DNA of 32,961 nt from Pararobbsia alpina (GTDB lineage Bacteria > Pseudomonadota > Gammaproteobacteria > Burkholderiales > Burkholderiaceae), in contig NZ_CADIKM010000045.1 in assembly GCF_902859895.1 (NCBI RefSeq), forward strand, positions 1 to 32,961, given 5' to 3'. Positions within the stretch are counted from its first letter, which is position 1. Each line of letters starts with the position of its first letter. Made by a program: the position numbers and the translations under genes. Positions 1 to 7,581 of the stretch are shown here, piece after piece. Below the pieces are notes generated by a model. It did not search any database. It worked only from the letters and a program-made list of their open reading frames with translations, and had not been told where the DNA came from.

Positions 1-137
1 CAGCCAAGCGACCGGATAAGGCTGCCTAGCGCAACACGGACGGCTGAATCATCGTCGACAATCGAAACAACGGGCGAAATTGGCAAAACGCGGCCCTCGA
101 ACTCTGTTTCCATAGGACGATGTGCGGTCGGTGCCAC
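1..137 (-). CDS. FixJ/LuxR-type response regulator, N-terminus only (cut by window edge)
   Basis: Reading the minus strand from a GTG at 137, the frame stays open to the window edge for 45 codons. The visible protein carries VVSIVDDDSAVRVALGSLIR, the first beta strand, acidic Asp pair and first helix of a CheY-like receiver domain. The wording is typical of FixJ/TodR-class regulators with a C-terminal LuxR helix-turn-helix, which act with a PAS-type sensor kinase. The phosphorylated Asp and output domain lie outside the window, so the class is inferred. The GTG is preferred over the in-frame ATG at 113 because an AAAGGAGG Shine-Dalgarno sits about five bases before it. No link to the metal genes is evident. 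Confidence 0.75.
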   Translation of the reverse strand, partial: MAPTAHRPMETEFEGRVLPISPVVSIVDDDSAVRVALGSLIRSLG

Positions 138-187
138 GCGCCCTCCTTTAACCTAGCAGAGACTAGCGGACAACCGTGCCCAGTAAC

Positions 188-193
188 ATTATA
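188..193 (-). promoter_or_regulatory. Possible -10 box (TATAAT) for the left-edge response regulator
   Basis: A consensus TATAAT reads on the minus strand about 50 bases before the GTG start of the response regulator, inside a short AT-rich patch. No good -35 hexamer stands 16-18 bases upstream, so this is only suggestive. Confidence 0.3.
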
Positions 194-943
194 CTAATAT
201 ATATGTGAGCCGAAACGTGTCCGCGCTGGCCGCGCCCACTGGGTTGCGACGGTGGGAGATACGCATAGGTCCGGCGCAAATATTGTACCCACCACCCCAT
301 TGCGAACCGCTCACCGGGCACCGCAATCAGCAGAATGTTCTGCTCACAGTCGCCAACCCGCCCAGCAGATGTGACATGTCTACAAGGCGCTGTGCGACCA
401 AGTGACGAACCTCCCCACGCACTGCAACGTCACATATCGTGGCGCGCTGGCTACTGACAGACGTTTACCGCAAAGTGGAGTGGAAGAGCCGCGAGCGCAC
501 CCGCGGCCTTGCCAGTTAAAGACGCTTCTGTGGTTGCTGCTTGACGTGTCGACAAGGCGACTTGCCCTCATCCGTTAAAGCGGTTTGGCGTGCCGCACGC
601 ATGCCAGACCGAAGACCCGTGGGCCGATTACTGGTCAATGAGGCAGTCGTTGCATCAGCACTGAAGCGTCCACGATAATTCGACTGTGGCCAGCGTAGGA
701 TTGCGGGACGTTCTGAAATGCCATCTGGAGAGCCGTAGCCCCGATTGGGGGCACATGCGTAGCCTGGCCGGCTAGTGAAACCGAGCCATCCGCGAGGATA
801 ACTCCGTGCCTGCCCGCGTTCCACCGCCTCGTTATCCCTGTCCTTTCGGCCCGTTTCCATCGCGACCGCGATCTTACTCGAACTTTGCTTCGTCGCGCGT
901 CCGGTCGCGACGCATGAATATTTAATTGAGCTCGCTCTTCGCC
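194..943. other. Stretch without a recognisable gene
   Basis: Open frames here (for example a 143-codon minus-strand frame at 516-947) have low-complexity, Arg/Ser-rich translations without recognisable domains. Stops break all frames that might join into something familiar. I see no RNA gene, insertion sequence or long repeat. It may be decayed sequence next to the metal-resistance block. Confidence 0.4.
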
Positions 944-1144
944 TCACGCAGACCCAAGCCGCGATAGAAACTCCTTGCCTTTTGCGGTCACGCAGAATCG
1001 TAAATGGTCCGATTTGTGTGCGAACACCTCCACCATATTAGCTTGCTGAAGAGCCAAGACATCAGGGTCGGATGGTGCTATGCGCTCAGTGGAACCGTGG
1101 ACAACAACTAACTTCGCTATTTCGTGATGGCTGAGAACTTTCAT
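944..1144 (-). CDS. Small hypothetical protein (66 aa)
   Basis: A 66-residue soluble protein starting MKVLSHHEIAKLVVVHGS. It has balanced composition, alternating amphipathic stretches and a C-terminal VTAKGKEFLSRL segment that resembles the wing and last helix of small winged-helix-like proteins. I do not recognise a family. ATG 1144 is chosen because the only upstream alternative is a TTG at 1174; neither has a clear Shine-Dalgarno. It stands alone in a gene-poor stretch, so coding is likely from composition but not proven. Confidence 0.45.
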   Translation of the reverse strand: MKVLSHHEIAKLVVVHGSTERIAPSDPDVLALQQANMVEVFAHKSDHLRFCVTAKGKEFLSRLGSA

Positions 1145-1174
1145 AATTCGGCATCCGAAATTTGTGGTAACCAA

Positions 1175-1843
1175 TCAAGATGGCTGGCTCACGTGATTTG
1201 AAATCCCCGAAGATGTTTTTGCCTATTCTCTGATGGTGGCGTGAGAATTTATTGGCATTTACTCTCTGTGCATACGAGCCCCGCATGCGCCACAAACTTC
1301 GCGTAGAGTCCCCTCCTCAGAGGTCCACCAGCACCATTGGCGCAGTTAATAGTGCGTACACGCCTCTGCTGCCGCGCGAGTAGCCCCGGGCGGGTACCCG
1401 AAATCGACGCAGAAGATGGGGGTTAGTGCTTGACCGACGAAGAGCCGCGCCGACTTTTGCGAACCTCAACCGTCGGTTTGATTAGACGTCGTTTACAAAG
1501 AGCATGCAAATTGAATCAGCCTATCGCGCACGCAGGTCAATTTTTGATTTTGTATGGCTAATGCGCTCACGCTGGTCTCACGTGCCGTTTCGTCATCCGA
1601 ACGGTATGGACGTCATCGAACCACTGGCCGATGCGATACTCGCGCACGGCATCTCTGCTCACGTGCGTTCCGAAATCGTCGGTGTTCGCAGCTCATACAT
1701 CTGTCGCCGCTCGTCGAGCGCCGTCGCGCAGCCCAATGCTGAGGCAGCTGTGCATACGGTATCGTCACGGTTGTTCTCCATGCATCGGGCAATGGACTCG
1801 CGTCGGGCAGATGTAGAGGTACTGGGGTGCAGAGCATCGAGGG
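1175..1843. other. Stretch without a recognisable gene
   Basis: Overlapping short frames occur on both strands (plus 1504-1851, minus 1659-1910 and others), but none has a recognisable domain, a good ribosome site or consistent codon bias. It lies between a small hypothetical gene and a chrA-like remnant, and is most simply read as degenerate DNA downstream of the copper operon. Confidence 0.35.
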
Positions 1844-2005
1844 TCACGTAACGGCCCACGTGACTGCCGCAGTGATGAGGACGACCGCCCAGGACGGCAG
1901 ACGCCACCATGTGAGCAGCAGGAGCGCCAGTACCGCGATACAGAAATCAGCCGCGCTATGCACCGCGCTCAAGACAAACGCTGCCGAACCGACTACGACG
2001 TACCA
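1844..2005 (-). pseudogene. Candidate C-terminal remnant of a chromate transporter (chrA-like)
   Basis: Out of frame with copD and overlapping its last codons, the minus strand encodes about 53 residues with no start codon: FVLSAVHSADFCIAVLALLL followed by TWWRLPSWAVVLITAAVTW and a TGA. The pattern (alternating SAVxxxADF, a hydrophobic helix, a short charged turn with W-R-L-P-x-W, a second hydrophobic helix) recalls the last membrane segments of short-type CHR-family transporters. The rest of the transporter is absent, since copD coding sequence lies directly upstream. This suggests a recombination junction that joined copD to the end of a chrA gene. The family match is from memory of the motif, so it is moderate at best. 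Confidence 0.4.
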
Positions 2006-2934
2006 GGTAGCGGGCTGGAGACAAGCACGGCAGCAGCAACCAGCACGCCTGCCAGCACCAGCGACTCGATATGCAACACGGCGGCAAAGCGTTTGAGATG
2101 GCGCACCGGCGATGCCGACGACGCATTTTTCAAAGACGCCAACAGCCTGGGCATTTCAAAAAAGCGATTGTGTCCCCCAAGCGCAGCGGCAACGAGCACA
2201 AGCGCGAGCTTCAGTAGCAGCGTCTGTCCATAAGCCGAACCAAGCAGGTTGTCCGCCGAGTTGATGCCGCGCCATCCGTTGTACGCACCGGTAGCAAACA
2301 GCACAATCAGCGCGAACGTGGCAGCGTCCGAAAGCGACTGAATGAACGCCGCACTGTTCACATGCTCAGCTTTCGGCGCTTCGAGAAATCGCGGCACGAC
2401 AATGTAGGTTGTAACCAGGACGAGTCCCACCCATGCGCTGATAGCAAGTAGGTGTATCCAATCCACCCATACGGGCAGGCTGAACAGGCCCGCATCTACC
2501 GGATGCCCTTCGTGGCTCCGAGCGAGGGCGACGCCTGCCAGGGCCAACCACACGGCTAGGGAAAGTCGAACCGGTCGGCCCGTCTGCATAAACGAAAGAA
2601 CGACCACGCATAGCATCAGTCCCTCGCCAACCGACCAGGCATGGCCGAAGTCGGTCTCCAAGAGCATCGAGCGGACCGCAGGTCCCGCCTCCAGAAGCGT
2701 AGTGTCGCCCATAAAGGCACAATGAATCCAGAAAGCGAACGCGCTGGAAATCAGCACGCCGAGAGACGCGATACGCAGAGCGGTAACCAGTTTTCGGCTC
2801 ACCCCTGTCTGCCACGGTGAGGTTCGGCGCGCGAGCCATCGGTCACTGAGCAACACGCCGACGACCACTGCAAATCCGAGGTTTTGCAGCACAACGAACG
2901 CTAGCCGCAGGATGCCGAGGAGACCATCGTTCAT
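1993..2934 (-). CDS. copD: CopD family inner-membrane copper protein
   Basis: A 313-residue polytopic membrane protein with about eight hydrophobic segments. Landmarks of the family are RSHEGHPVDAG near the middle, VWVDWIHLLAISAWVGLVLV with a membrane histidine, and GAYNGWRGI later. CopD acts with periplasmic CopC and is usually linked to copper import or handling in the inner membrane. The ATG at 2934 overlaps the TGA of copC; an adjacent in-frame GTG at 2937 is also possible. It is the last gene of the copper operon. Its stop lies inside an unrelated chrA-like frame, so the extreme C-terminus (LVSSPLPGTS) may have been altered by a recombination junction. Confidence 0.9.
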   Translation of the reverse strand: MNDGLLGILRLAFVVLQNLGFAVVVGVLLSDRWLARRTSPWQTGVSRKLVTALRIASLGVLISSAFAFWIHCAFMGDTTLLEAGPAVRSMLLETDFGHAWSVGEGLMLCVVVLSFMQTGRPVRLSLAVWLALAGVALARSHEGHPVDAGLFSLPVWVDWIHLLAISAWVGLVLVTTYIVVPRFLEAPKAEHVNSAAFIQSLSDAATFALIVLFATGAYNGWRGINSADNLLGSAYGQTLLLKLALVLVAAALGGHNRFFEMPRLLASLKNASSASPVRHLKRFAAVLHIESLVLAGVLVAAAVLVSSPLPGTS

Positions 2935-3308
2935 CACTTCACCGTGAAGGTGTATGTGCCCTTCGTCTTATGGGAGTCATGTGTCATGACGGCCCACTGC
3001 ACGGAGTAAGAACCCGACGACAGCTTCGGCAGAGCGATTGTCAGCACGCGCCGATTCGAGGCGTCGACCTTGGCCTTCTCCTTGCTCACGGCGGTGCCGC
3101 TTGCGTCGGATACTTTGACGTTGCTGAACGCGGCCTCCAGGTCCTCGTTGAAGGTTAGCCGAAGCATGTCGGGTGCCGTATCGACGGTACTACCGGCGGC
3201 CGGGACGGCACTTTCCAGCTTGCCGTGTGCGAACGCTGCAACCGGTACCAACGCAAGGGTGGCGGCCGTAGCCAGACTTGTGAATTGCTTGTGCGCGAAT
3301 TTTTTCAT
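2934..3308 (-). CDS. copC: CopC periplasmic copper-binding protein
   Basis: A 124-residue secreted protein. The signal peptide (MKKFAHKQF, hydrophobic core, AAFA) would leave His28 as the mature N-terminus in HGKLESAVPAAGSTV, the usual Cu(II) ligand position of CopC. The C-terminal MTHDSHKTKGTYTFTV holds the Asp/His residues that complete that site. The Met-rich Cu(I) loop of PcoC-type proteins is not apparent, so this looks like a Cu(II)-only CopC. ATG 3308 is chosen because it gives a proper signal peptide; a TTG eight codons earlier has no ribosome site. It is translationally coupled to copD by an overlapping stop and start. Confidence 0.93.
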   Translation of the reverse strand: MKKFAHKQFTSLATAATLALVPVAAFAHGKLESAVPAAGSTVDTAPDMLRLTFNEDLEAAFSNVKVSDASGTAVSKEKAKVDASNRRVLTIALPKLSSGSYSVQWAVMTHDSHKTKGTYTFTVK

Positions 3309-3381
3309 GTTCTTGGGGGCGTGGATATTCAAAGTAGGTGTGGGGTGTTGCCTGCGTCTGATGGCAAAACCCCGCGAGCCG

Positions 3382-3729
3382 TTACTGTTTCTGTAGCTTG
3401 GTTACCGTGACTGCGCCACCCACTTCTTCGGCGACGAAATCAATCTTGTCGCCCACCTTCACTTGCGAGAGCATCGCTGGGTCTTGGACCTTGAACACCA
3501 TCGTCATGGCTTCCATCCCCAGATTTTCTATCGGACCGGCTTTGATGGTCAGTTTTCCTGCCGAAGTGTCGACCTTCCTGACTTCTCCATGCGACATGCC
3601 GACCTGTCCACCGGCCGGCTTGGCACTGCTTCCGCTCATGTCCATGTTGCCCATGTCGCCAGCCGCGTAGGCCGACGCGGAGATTGCCAATGCGCAGCCA
3701 ACTGCAATCGATGCAAATACGTTTTTCAT
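3382..3729 (-). CDS. CusF-like periplasmic copper-binding protein
   Basis: A 115-residue secreted protein: signal peptide to about residue 23, a Met-rich linker (GDMGNMDMSG), then an OB-fold CusF/CopF-type domain with HGEVRKVDTSAGKLTIKAG, PIENLGMEAMTMVF and VKVGDKIDFV. The paired Met75 and Met77 of the MTM motif match the two Met ligands of E. coli CusF. The CusF His36 position is Ala64 and the cation-pi Trp44 position is Met72, so this site may be Met-only or use residues from the linker. ATG 3729 has a GGGAGA ribosome site about nine bases upstream. It lies between the multicopper oxidase and copC genes in the copper operon. Confidence 0.88.
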   Translation of the reverse strand: MKNVFASIAVGCALAISASAYAAGDMGNMDMSGSSAKPAGGQVGMSHGEVRKVDTSAGKLTIKAGPIENLGMEAMTMVFKVQDPAMLSQVKVGDKIDFVAEEVGGAVTVTKLQKQ

Positions 3730-3790
3730 CACTCTTTCTCCCGCGTCAAATGAAAAGTGGAGCCGGACGGCACGCCCGGCCAGATAAAAA

Positions 3791-5086
3791 TCAGCTTTCC
3801 GGTAACTCACCGGTGTATTCGTAGGCAACGGTTCCCTTGGGGTGTTTGAACCAGCCCGGGTCTCGGTAGTCGTTGCGCCCCAGTCCCTCGCGAACCTTCA
3901 CGACGGAAAACATGCCACCCATTTCCAGCGGGCCAAAGGGGCCGGTGCCGGCCATCATCGGCAGCGTGTTATCGGGCAAAGGCATTTCCATCTCGCCCAT
4001 TGCGCCGCCCGTGCTTCCCATCGCCATGTAGTCCGGGACGAGCTTGTTGATGCGCTTCACAAGGTCTTTCTGCGGCACGCCAATCATGTTCGGTACCTGG
4101 TGTCCCATCGCGTTCATCGTGTGATGGGACTTGTGGCAGTGAAACGCCCAGTCGCCAGGCCGGTTAGCCGTGAATTCGACGGCGCGCATCTGGCCGACCG
4201 CGACATCGGCAGTCACCTCTGGCCAGCGAGCGCCCTCTGGAATCCAGCCACCGTCCGTGCCGGCTATTTCGAAGGAGTAGCCGTGCAGGTGGATGGGGTG
4301 GTTCGTCATCGTCAGGTTGCCGAAGCGGATACGCACGCGGTCACCTGCGCGGATGGGCAACGGGTCGATACCCGGAAACACACGCGAATTCCACGTCCAC
4401 ATGTTGAAGTCGGTCATCTCGTTGACGCGCGGCGTGAAGCTACCCGGGTCGATGTCGTACGCGGACATGATGAACACGAAGTCACGGTCGACTGCCATGA
4501 CGCCAGGGTCCTTCGGATGCACAATGAAAGTCCCCATCATTCCCATCGCCATCTGCACCATCTCGTCGGCGTGCGGGTGATACATGAAGGTGCCGTGCCT
4601 CTCGAGCTGGAATTCGTACACAAACGTCTTGCCCGGAGGAATATGCGGTTGCGTGAGTCCCCCAACACCGTCCATACCGGACGGCAAGGGCATCCCGTGC
4701 CAGTGCACTGTCGTGTGCTCGGGGAGCTTGTTGGTCACAAAGATGCGGACCTTGTCGCCTTCCACTGCCTCGATGGTTGGCCCGGGCGCCTGGCCGTTAT
4801 AGCCCCACAAATTGGCGTTCATGCCCGGCGCCATTTCGCGTACCACGGGCTCCGCAGTCAGGTGGAACTCCTTCCAGCCGTTCTTCATGCGCCACGGCAG
4901 GGACCAGCCATTCAACGTTGCCACGGGCGTATAAGGACGGCCGTTAGGAGGCGCTAATGGCGGTTGCATCGTGGCCATGGCCATCGTGGGGGCTTCAGGC
5001 AGCGACGCGGCGCCGGCCTTGCTGACAAGGGCGGCTCCCAATAGGGCGGCGCCCGAGCCGCCAAGAAAGTTTCGACGTGACACCAT
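3791..5086 (-). CDS. Multicopper oxidase, Tat-exported
   Basis: A 431-residue cupredoxin-type multicopper oxidase. It begins with a twin-arginine signal (SRRNFLGG and a hydrophobic core). All four copper-binding motifs are present: TVHWHG, YHPHA, HPIHLHGY and HCHKSHHTMNAM, the last giving the HCH-x3-H-x4-M type 1 and type 2/3 ligands. A Met-rich segment (MGSTGGAMGEMEMPLP) sits near the C-terminus, as in Cu(I) oxidases. It is shorter than CopA/PcoA (about 600 aa). The likely job is oxidation of periplasmic Cu(I) to less toxic Cu(II). It starts one base after the stop of the outer membrane factor gene, with AAGG as ribosome site, so the two are coupled. Confidence 0.92.
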   Translation of the reverse strand: MVSRRNFLGGSGAALLGAALVSKAGAASLPEAPTMAMATMQPPLAPPNGRPYTPVATLNGWSLPWRMKNGWKEFHLTAEPVVREMAPGMNANLWGYNGQAPGPTIEAVEGDKVRIFVTNKLPEHTTVHWHGMPLPSGMDGVGGLTQPHIPPGKTFVYEFQLERHGTFMYHPHADEMVQMAMGMMGTFIVHPKDPGVMAVDRDFVFIMSAYDIDPGSFTPRVNEMTDFNMWTWNSRVFPGIDPLPIRAGDRVRIRFGNLTMTNHPIHLHGYSFEIAGTDGGWIPEGARWPEVTADVAVGQMRAVEFTANRPGDWAFHCHKSHHTMNAMGHQVPNMIGVPQKDLVKRINKLVPDYMAMGSTGGAMGEMEMPLPDNTLPMMAGTGPFGPLEMGGMFSVVKVREGLGRNDYRDPGWFKHPKGTVAYEYTGELPES

Positions 5087-5087
5087 T

Positions 5088-6533
5088 TCATTTACCTTCG
5101 GAATCTGTAGGCGACGCCGGCTGCGTCGGGGGTTGCGGCGTAGGTGCGGGTGGCGCTAAAGCCATCGAAAGCGGCGGCAGACGGCCACCGAGCGCCTGTT
5201 GCAGGTCGGTCTCGGCAAGCCAGTATTCCTTCAGCGCGTCGATATAGCTGTTCACCGCACCGACCTGGTCGCGAGAATCCGACAGCAGTTCGAACACGCT
5301 CGCGAGCATGCCGTTGAAGCGAAGCATCAGTTCGTCGGAAATCGTTTTCCGAATCGGTATGACTTCGTCGCGATAGTGTTTCGCGATGTCATAGTCGGTC
5401 ACGTAGGCCGAGTACGACTCGCGAACTTCGGAGCGTGCGTTAATCGCGGTCTCGGCAACGCGATTGACGGACTGCATGTAAATCGCCTCGGCTCGGGCTA
5501 CTTTCGAGCCACCCCAGTCAAAAATGGGAATTTCGACGCTGATTTCGTAGCCCTGCTGGTGACCGTCGGAGGTTGTGAAATTATTCTGGTACCCGACATC
5601 GACCGCATTGATGAAACGCGTCGCTTGGGTAAGACCCAGTGATGATGCGACGCTCTGCGTCTGGACCTTAGCCGCCTGGATGTCCAGCCGGTTCTGCATC
5701 GCAAAGCTCTCAAGGTCGTTGAGCTCGGGCCGGGTCTTGGGGAGGTCTGGCAGGTGCTCAGGAAGTTTGTACTGTGTGTCTGCACCCCAAAGGCCCATCA
5801 TGCGCGTGAGCTTTTCCCGCGCAGAAACCGACTGCTGCCGGGTTCTTGCCAGTTGCGTCACGGCATCCGCGTAAAACGCCTGCTCACGTGCGTAATCGAG
5901 CTTGCTGAAGTTGCCTGCCTGCTGCATCCGCAGCGCAAGTTCGGCGCCGGCCTCCGCTGAATCATTGACCTGCGCAGCGTATGCGGCAGCCTGCTCAGCT
6001 GCCACCGCGCTCACGTAAGCACGCCGGGTGTCGGCCGCGACCTTGAGCATTGCATCCGCCACCAGGAGCTTCGTCTGCTCGCTGCGCTGGCTCTCAATGC
6101 GCGTCGCCAGTGGCATCGTCAGAATATTCAGCAAGCCGAGCGTGAAGCTGCGATTGATGCTCAGGTCGCCACTCCCATGCGTGCGACTGAACATAAAGCC
6201 AGGGTTCGGTAGTCGCCCCGCCTGAACAAAGTCCGCCTCGGAAATGCCGAGCTCGCCGTAGGAGGCCTGCAGTCCCCGGTTGTTGAGCAACGCAATCTGG
6301 ACCGCGTCATCCATGCTTAACGGCCTGGAAAGCAACTCCTGCGTGCGCTCCGTGACTGTATTCCGGTCGTCGTCCGTCTTCACCATCACGGCGTCTTTTC
6401 CGAGTCGTTCGGAAGCCACCGTGGAGACGGAATTGAAGCCGCCGTCCTTCGAAAAGGTCGTACAGCCGGCAAGGAACGCAACCGCAGTGGCGACGGCAAT
6501 GACGCGGCCGCTCAGAAAGAAGTGCCGCATCAT
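5088..6533 (-). CDS. TolC/CzcC-type outer membrane efflux lipoprotein
   Basis: A 481-residue outer membrane factor. A lipoprotein signal ends in FLAGC, and two long alpha-helical repeats follow with the family pattern (ALLNNRGLQASYGELGISEA; QAGRLPNPGFMFSR; NRLDIQAAKVQTQSV; VEIPIFDWG). The C-terminal tail is Pro-rich (PPAPTPQPPTQP). Such proteins form the outer membrane duct of tripartite pumps, for example CusC or CzcC. No membrane fusion protein or RND pump gene occurs next to it here, so its partner must be elsewhere, or the protein serves the oxidase system in some other way. The ATG overlaps the preceding gene's stop by four bases. Confidence 0.9.
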   Translation of the reverse strand: MMRHFFLSGRVIAVATAVAFLAGCTTFSKDGGFNSVSTVASERLGKDAVMVKTDDDRNTVTERTQELLSRPLSMDDAVQIALLNNRGLQASYGELGISEADFVQAGRLPNPGFMFSRTHGSGDLSINRSFTLGLLNILTMPLATRIESQRSEQTKLLVADAMLKVAADTRRAYVSAVAAEQAAAYAAQVNDSAEAGAELALRMQQAGNFSKLDYAREQAFYADAVTQLARTRQQSVSAREKLTRMMGLWGADTQYKLPEHLPDLPKTRPELNDLESFAMQNRLDIQAAKVQTQSVASSLGLTQATRFINAVDVGYQNNFTTSDGHQQGYEISVEIPIFDWGGSKVARAEAIYMQSVNRVAETAINARSEVRESYSAYVTDYDIAKHYRDEVIPIRKTISDELMLRFNGMLASVFELLSDSRDQVGAVNSYIDALKEYWLAETDLQQALGGRLPPLSMALAPPAPTPQPPTQPASPTDSEGK

Positions 6534-6832
6534 TTCGCCTGCTCCTCGTGTTCGGAGCCGTGTCCACTACCTTTGGCACTGGAGTCGCCTGACGGCATCG
6601 TGCCGTGGCGCATCCGTGCCATGCCCGGTGCACTCGTCACCGCCTGATTGAGCTCCTGCCAGGTGGGCGCTTTCTGGTCCCGGTATGGCTGGTATTCCGC
6701 GAAGGCGGAGGGCGCGCTGACCGCCGGAACCGGGGCCGCCGTATCCGCCGGGTCGGGAGGTGCTGTAGTGGCGTGCACGAGCGCCGGCAACAATGCCGCC
6801 GCGCTGAGCAGCGCCGCGATAAACATTCGCAT
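6530..6832 (-). CDS. Small secreted protein of the copper operon, unknown function
   Basis: A 100-residue protein with a signal peptide (MRMFIAALLSAAALLPALVHA), a Pro/Ala-rich linker and a short conserved-looking core, YQPYRDQKAPTWQELNQAV. The tail is hydrophilic with Met, His and Glu (MARMRHGTMP; GSGHGSEHEEQAK) and could bind metal. I do not recognise a named family. Similar small proteins sit before CzcC-type genes in beta-proteobacterial metal clusters, as I recall. Its TGA overlaps the start of the outer membrane factor gene (ATGA), so it is cotranslated with the efflux protein and probably works with it in the periplasm. Confidence 0.7.
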   Translation of the reverse strand: MRMFIAALLSAAALLPALVHATTAPPDPADTAAPVPAVSAPSAFAEYQPYRDQKAPTWQELNQAVTSAPGMARMRHGTMPSGDSSAKGSGHGSEHEEQAK

Positions 6833-6922
6833 GGATTTTTCTCGTCGTCAGTCACCTGGATGGCCGGCATGCGACCTCCAGGGCAAATTCGCGCATCGCA
6901 GCGTGTGGCCGCGAACGAAGGA

Positions 6923-7330
6923 CTAAACGAGAGAGATTCGGGGGGGGCGTTCGATGCCGTCAGTCAGGAACGACGCGACACGGACAGAGGGGGGGGACGG
7001 AACCGCAAAATGAACTGAGTCAGCAGAGGTAACCACTGTCAGAACGACCGGCAAGGCCGCGCCGAAACAGCAGGACGCACATGTCGAACACGCGTGGGCA
7101 GGGTGCGCGTCGCCGTGATGGACACCATCGGCCATCGTGACACCATGCATATGATGAAGGTGCGTCGACTCGTTCACGTCCGCATGCTGCGCGGAGGCCA
7201 CGTCACGCCCGAAATGCGAAGACCCGCATTTCATGGTGGCGGCCGCCAACGACTGAGCCGGAAGGCTCAGTGCCAGCAGCACGATGACGAAGAGTTTGCG
7301 CCAGTAAGGCATAGGCAAGAAGTCTAGCAT
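6923..7330 (-). CDS. CzcI-like secreted His/Cys-rich protein
   Basis: A 135-residue protein: signal peptide (WRKLFVIVLLALSLPAQSLAA), a His-rich stretch (STHLHHMHGV, GVHHGDAHPAHA), a Cys cluster CSTCASCC, a hydrophobic segment and an end reading IERPPRISLV. This layout fits the small CzcI-type or DUF2946-like proteins that open metal-resistance operons and are thought to modulate induction. The start could be ATG 7330 or ATG 7312; neither has a clear ribosome site. Two eight-base G runs on the plus strand (near 6940 and 6984) lie inside the gene as Pro codons. It is the first gene of the copper operon, about 90 bases before the next. Confidence 0.65.
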   Translation of the reverse strand: MLDFLPMPYWRKLFVIVLLALSLPAQSLAAATMKCGSSHFGRDVASAQHADVNESTHLHHMHGVTMADGVHHGDAHPAHACSTCASCCFGAALPVVLTVVTSADSVHFAVPSPPSVRVASFLTDGIERPPRISLV

Positions 7331-7413
7331 GCAGCGCGTAAAGTTTGTATGCCGAGACGGTGTCGGTGTATAGCTGGGTGCCCCTTGCCAAAACAGCTAT
7401 CGCGACGGGTTTC

Positions 7414-7444
7414 TTGACCTTCCTGCCATGGGAGGGTTCCAAAG
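7414..7444. promoter_or_regulatory. MerR/CueR-type operator-like dyad
   Basis: ACCTTCC (7417-7423), seven bases, then GGAGGGT (7431-7437) form a near-perfect dyad. On the plus strand TTGACC (7414-7419) stands exactly 19 bases before 7439, the unusual spacing of CueR- and MerR-activated promoters, but the -10 (CCAAAG) is poor. On the minus strand TTGGAA with the same 19-base spacer ends at a weak TCAAGA. The minus direction points to the copper operon about 85 bases away. No merR-family gene is in the window, so a regulator from elsewhere would be needed. Confidence 0.45.
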
Positions 7445-7459
7445 TATGTTGACGTGCGC

Positions 7460-7479
7460 CCTCGACATTGCTGTCGAGG
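7460..7479. repeat. Short perfect inverted repeat
   Basis: CCTCGACA, TTGC, TGTCGAGG: eight-base arms around a four-base loop, between the CueR-like dyad and the end of the DUF1289 gene. No T-run follows on either strand, so it is a weak terminator candidate for the dmeRF-DUF1289 transcript (minus strand) or a protein site. Confidence 0.4.
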
Positions 7480-7581
7480 CGGCTACTCCCCAATGAGCGG
7501 GTGCGAATCTATTGCGGCGAGTTCTAATAAAGCAAGTCGCCGGTACGGGGCCGTGGGGGGCGGACGGACGCTGCCCTTAAT

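Noticed and set aside
1504-1851. Plus-strand 115-codon frame with a segment faintly like CutA (LADAILAHGISAHV ... GVRSSYI)
   Set aside because: The resemblance covers under 30 residues, the key downstream CutA motifs are missing in all frames, and composition is not protein-like.
3842-4957. 371-codon plus-strand frame opposite the multicopper oxidase gene
   Set aside because: It is an antisense shadow, His/Arg/Val-rich, produced by high-GC codon bias; the oxidase on the minus strand has complete motifs.
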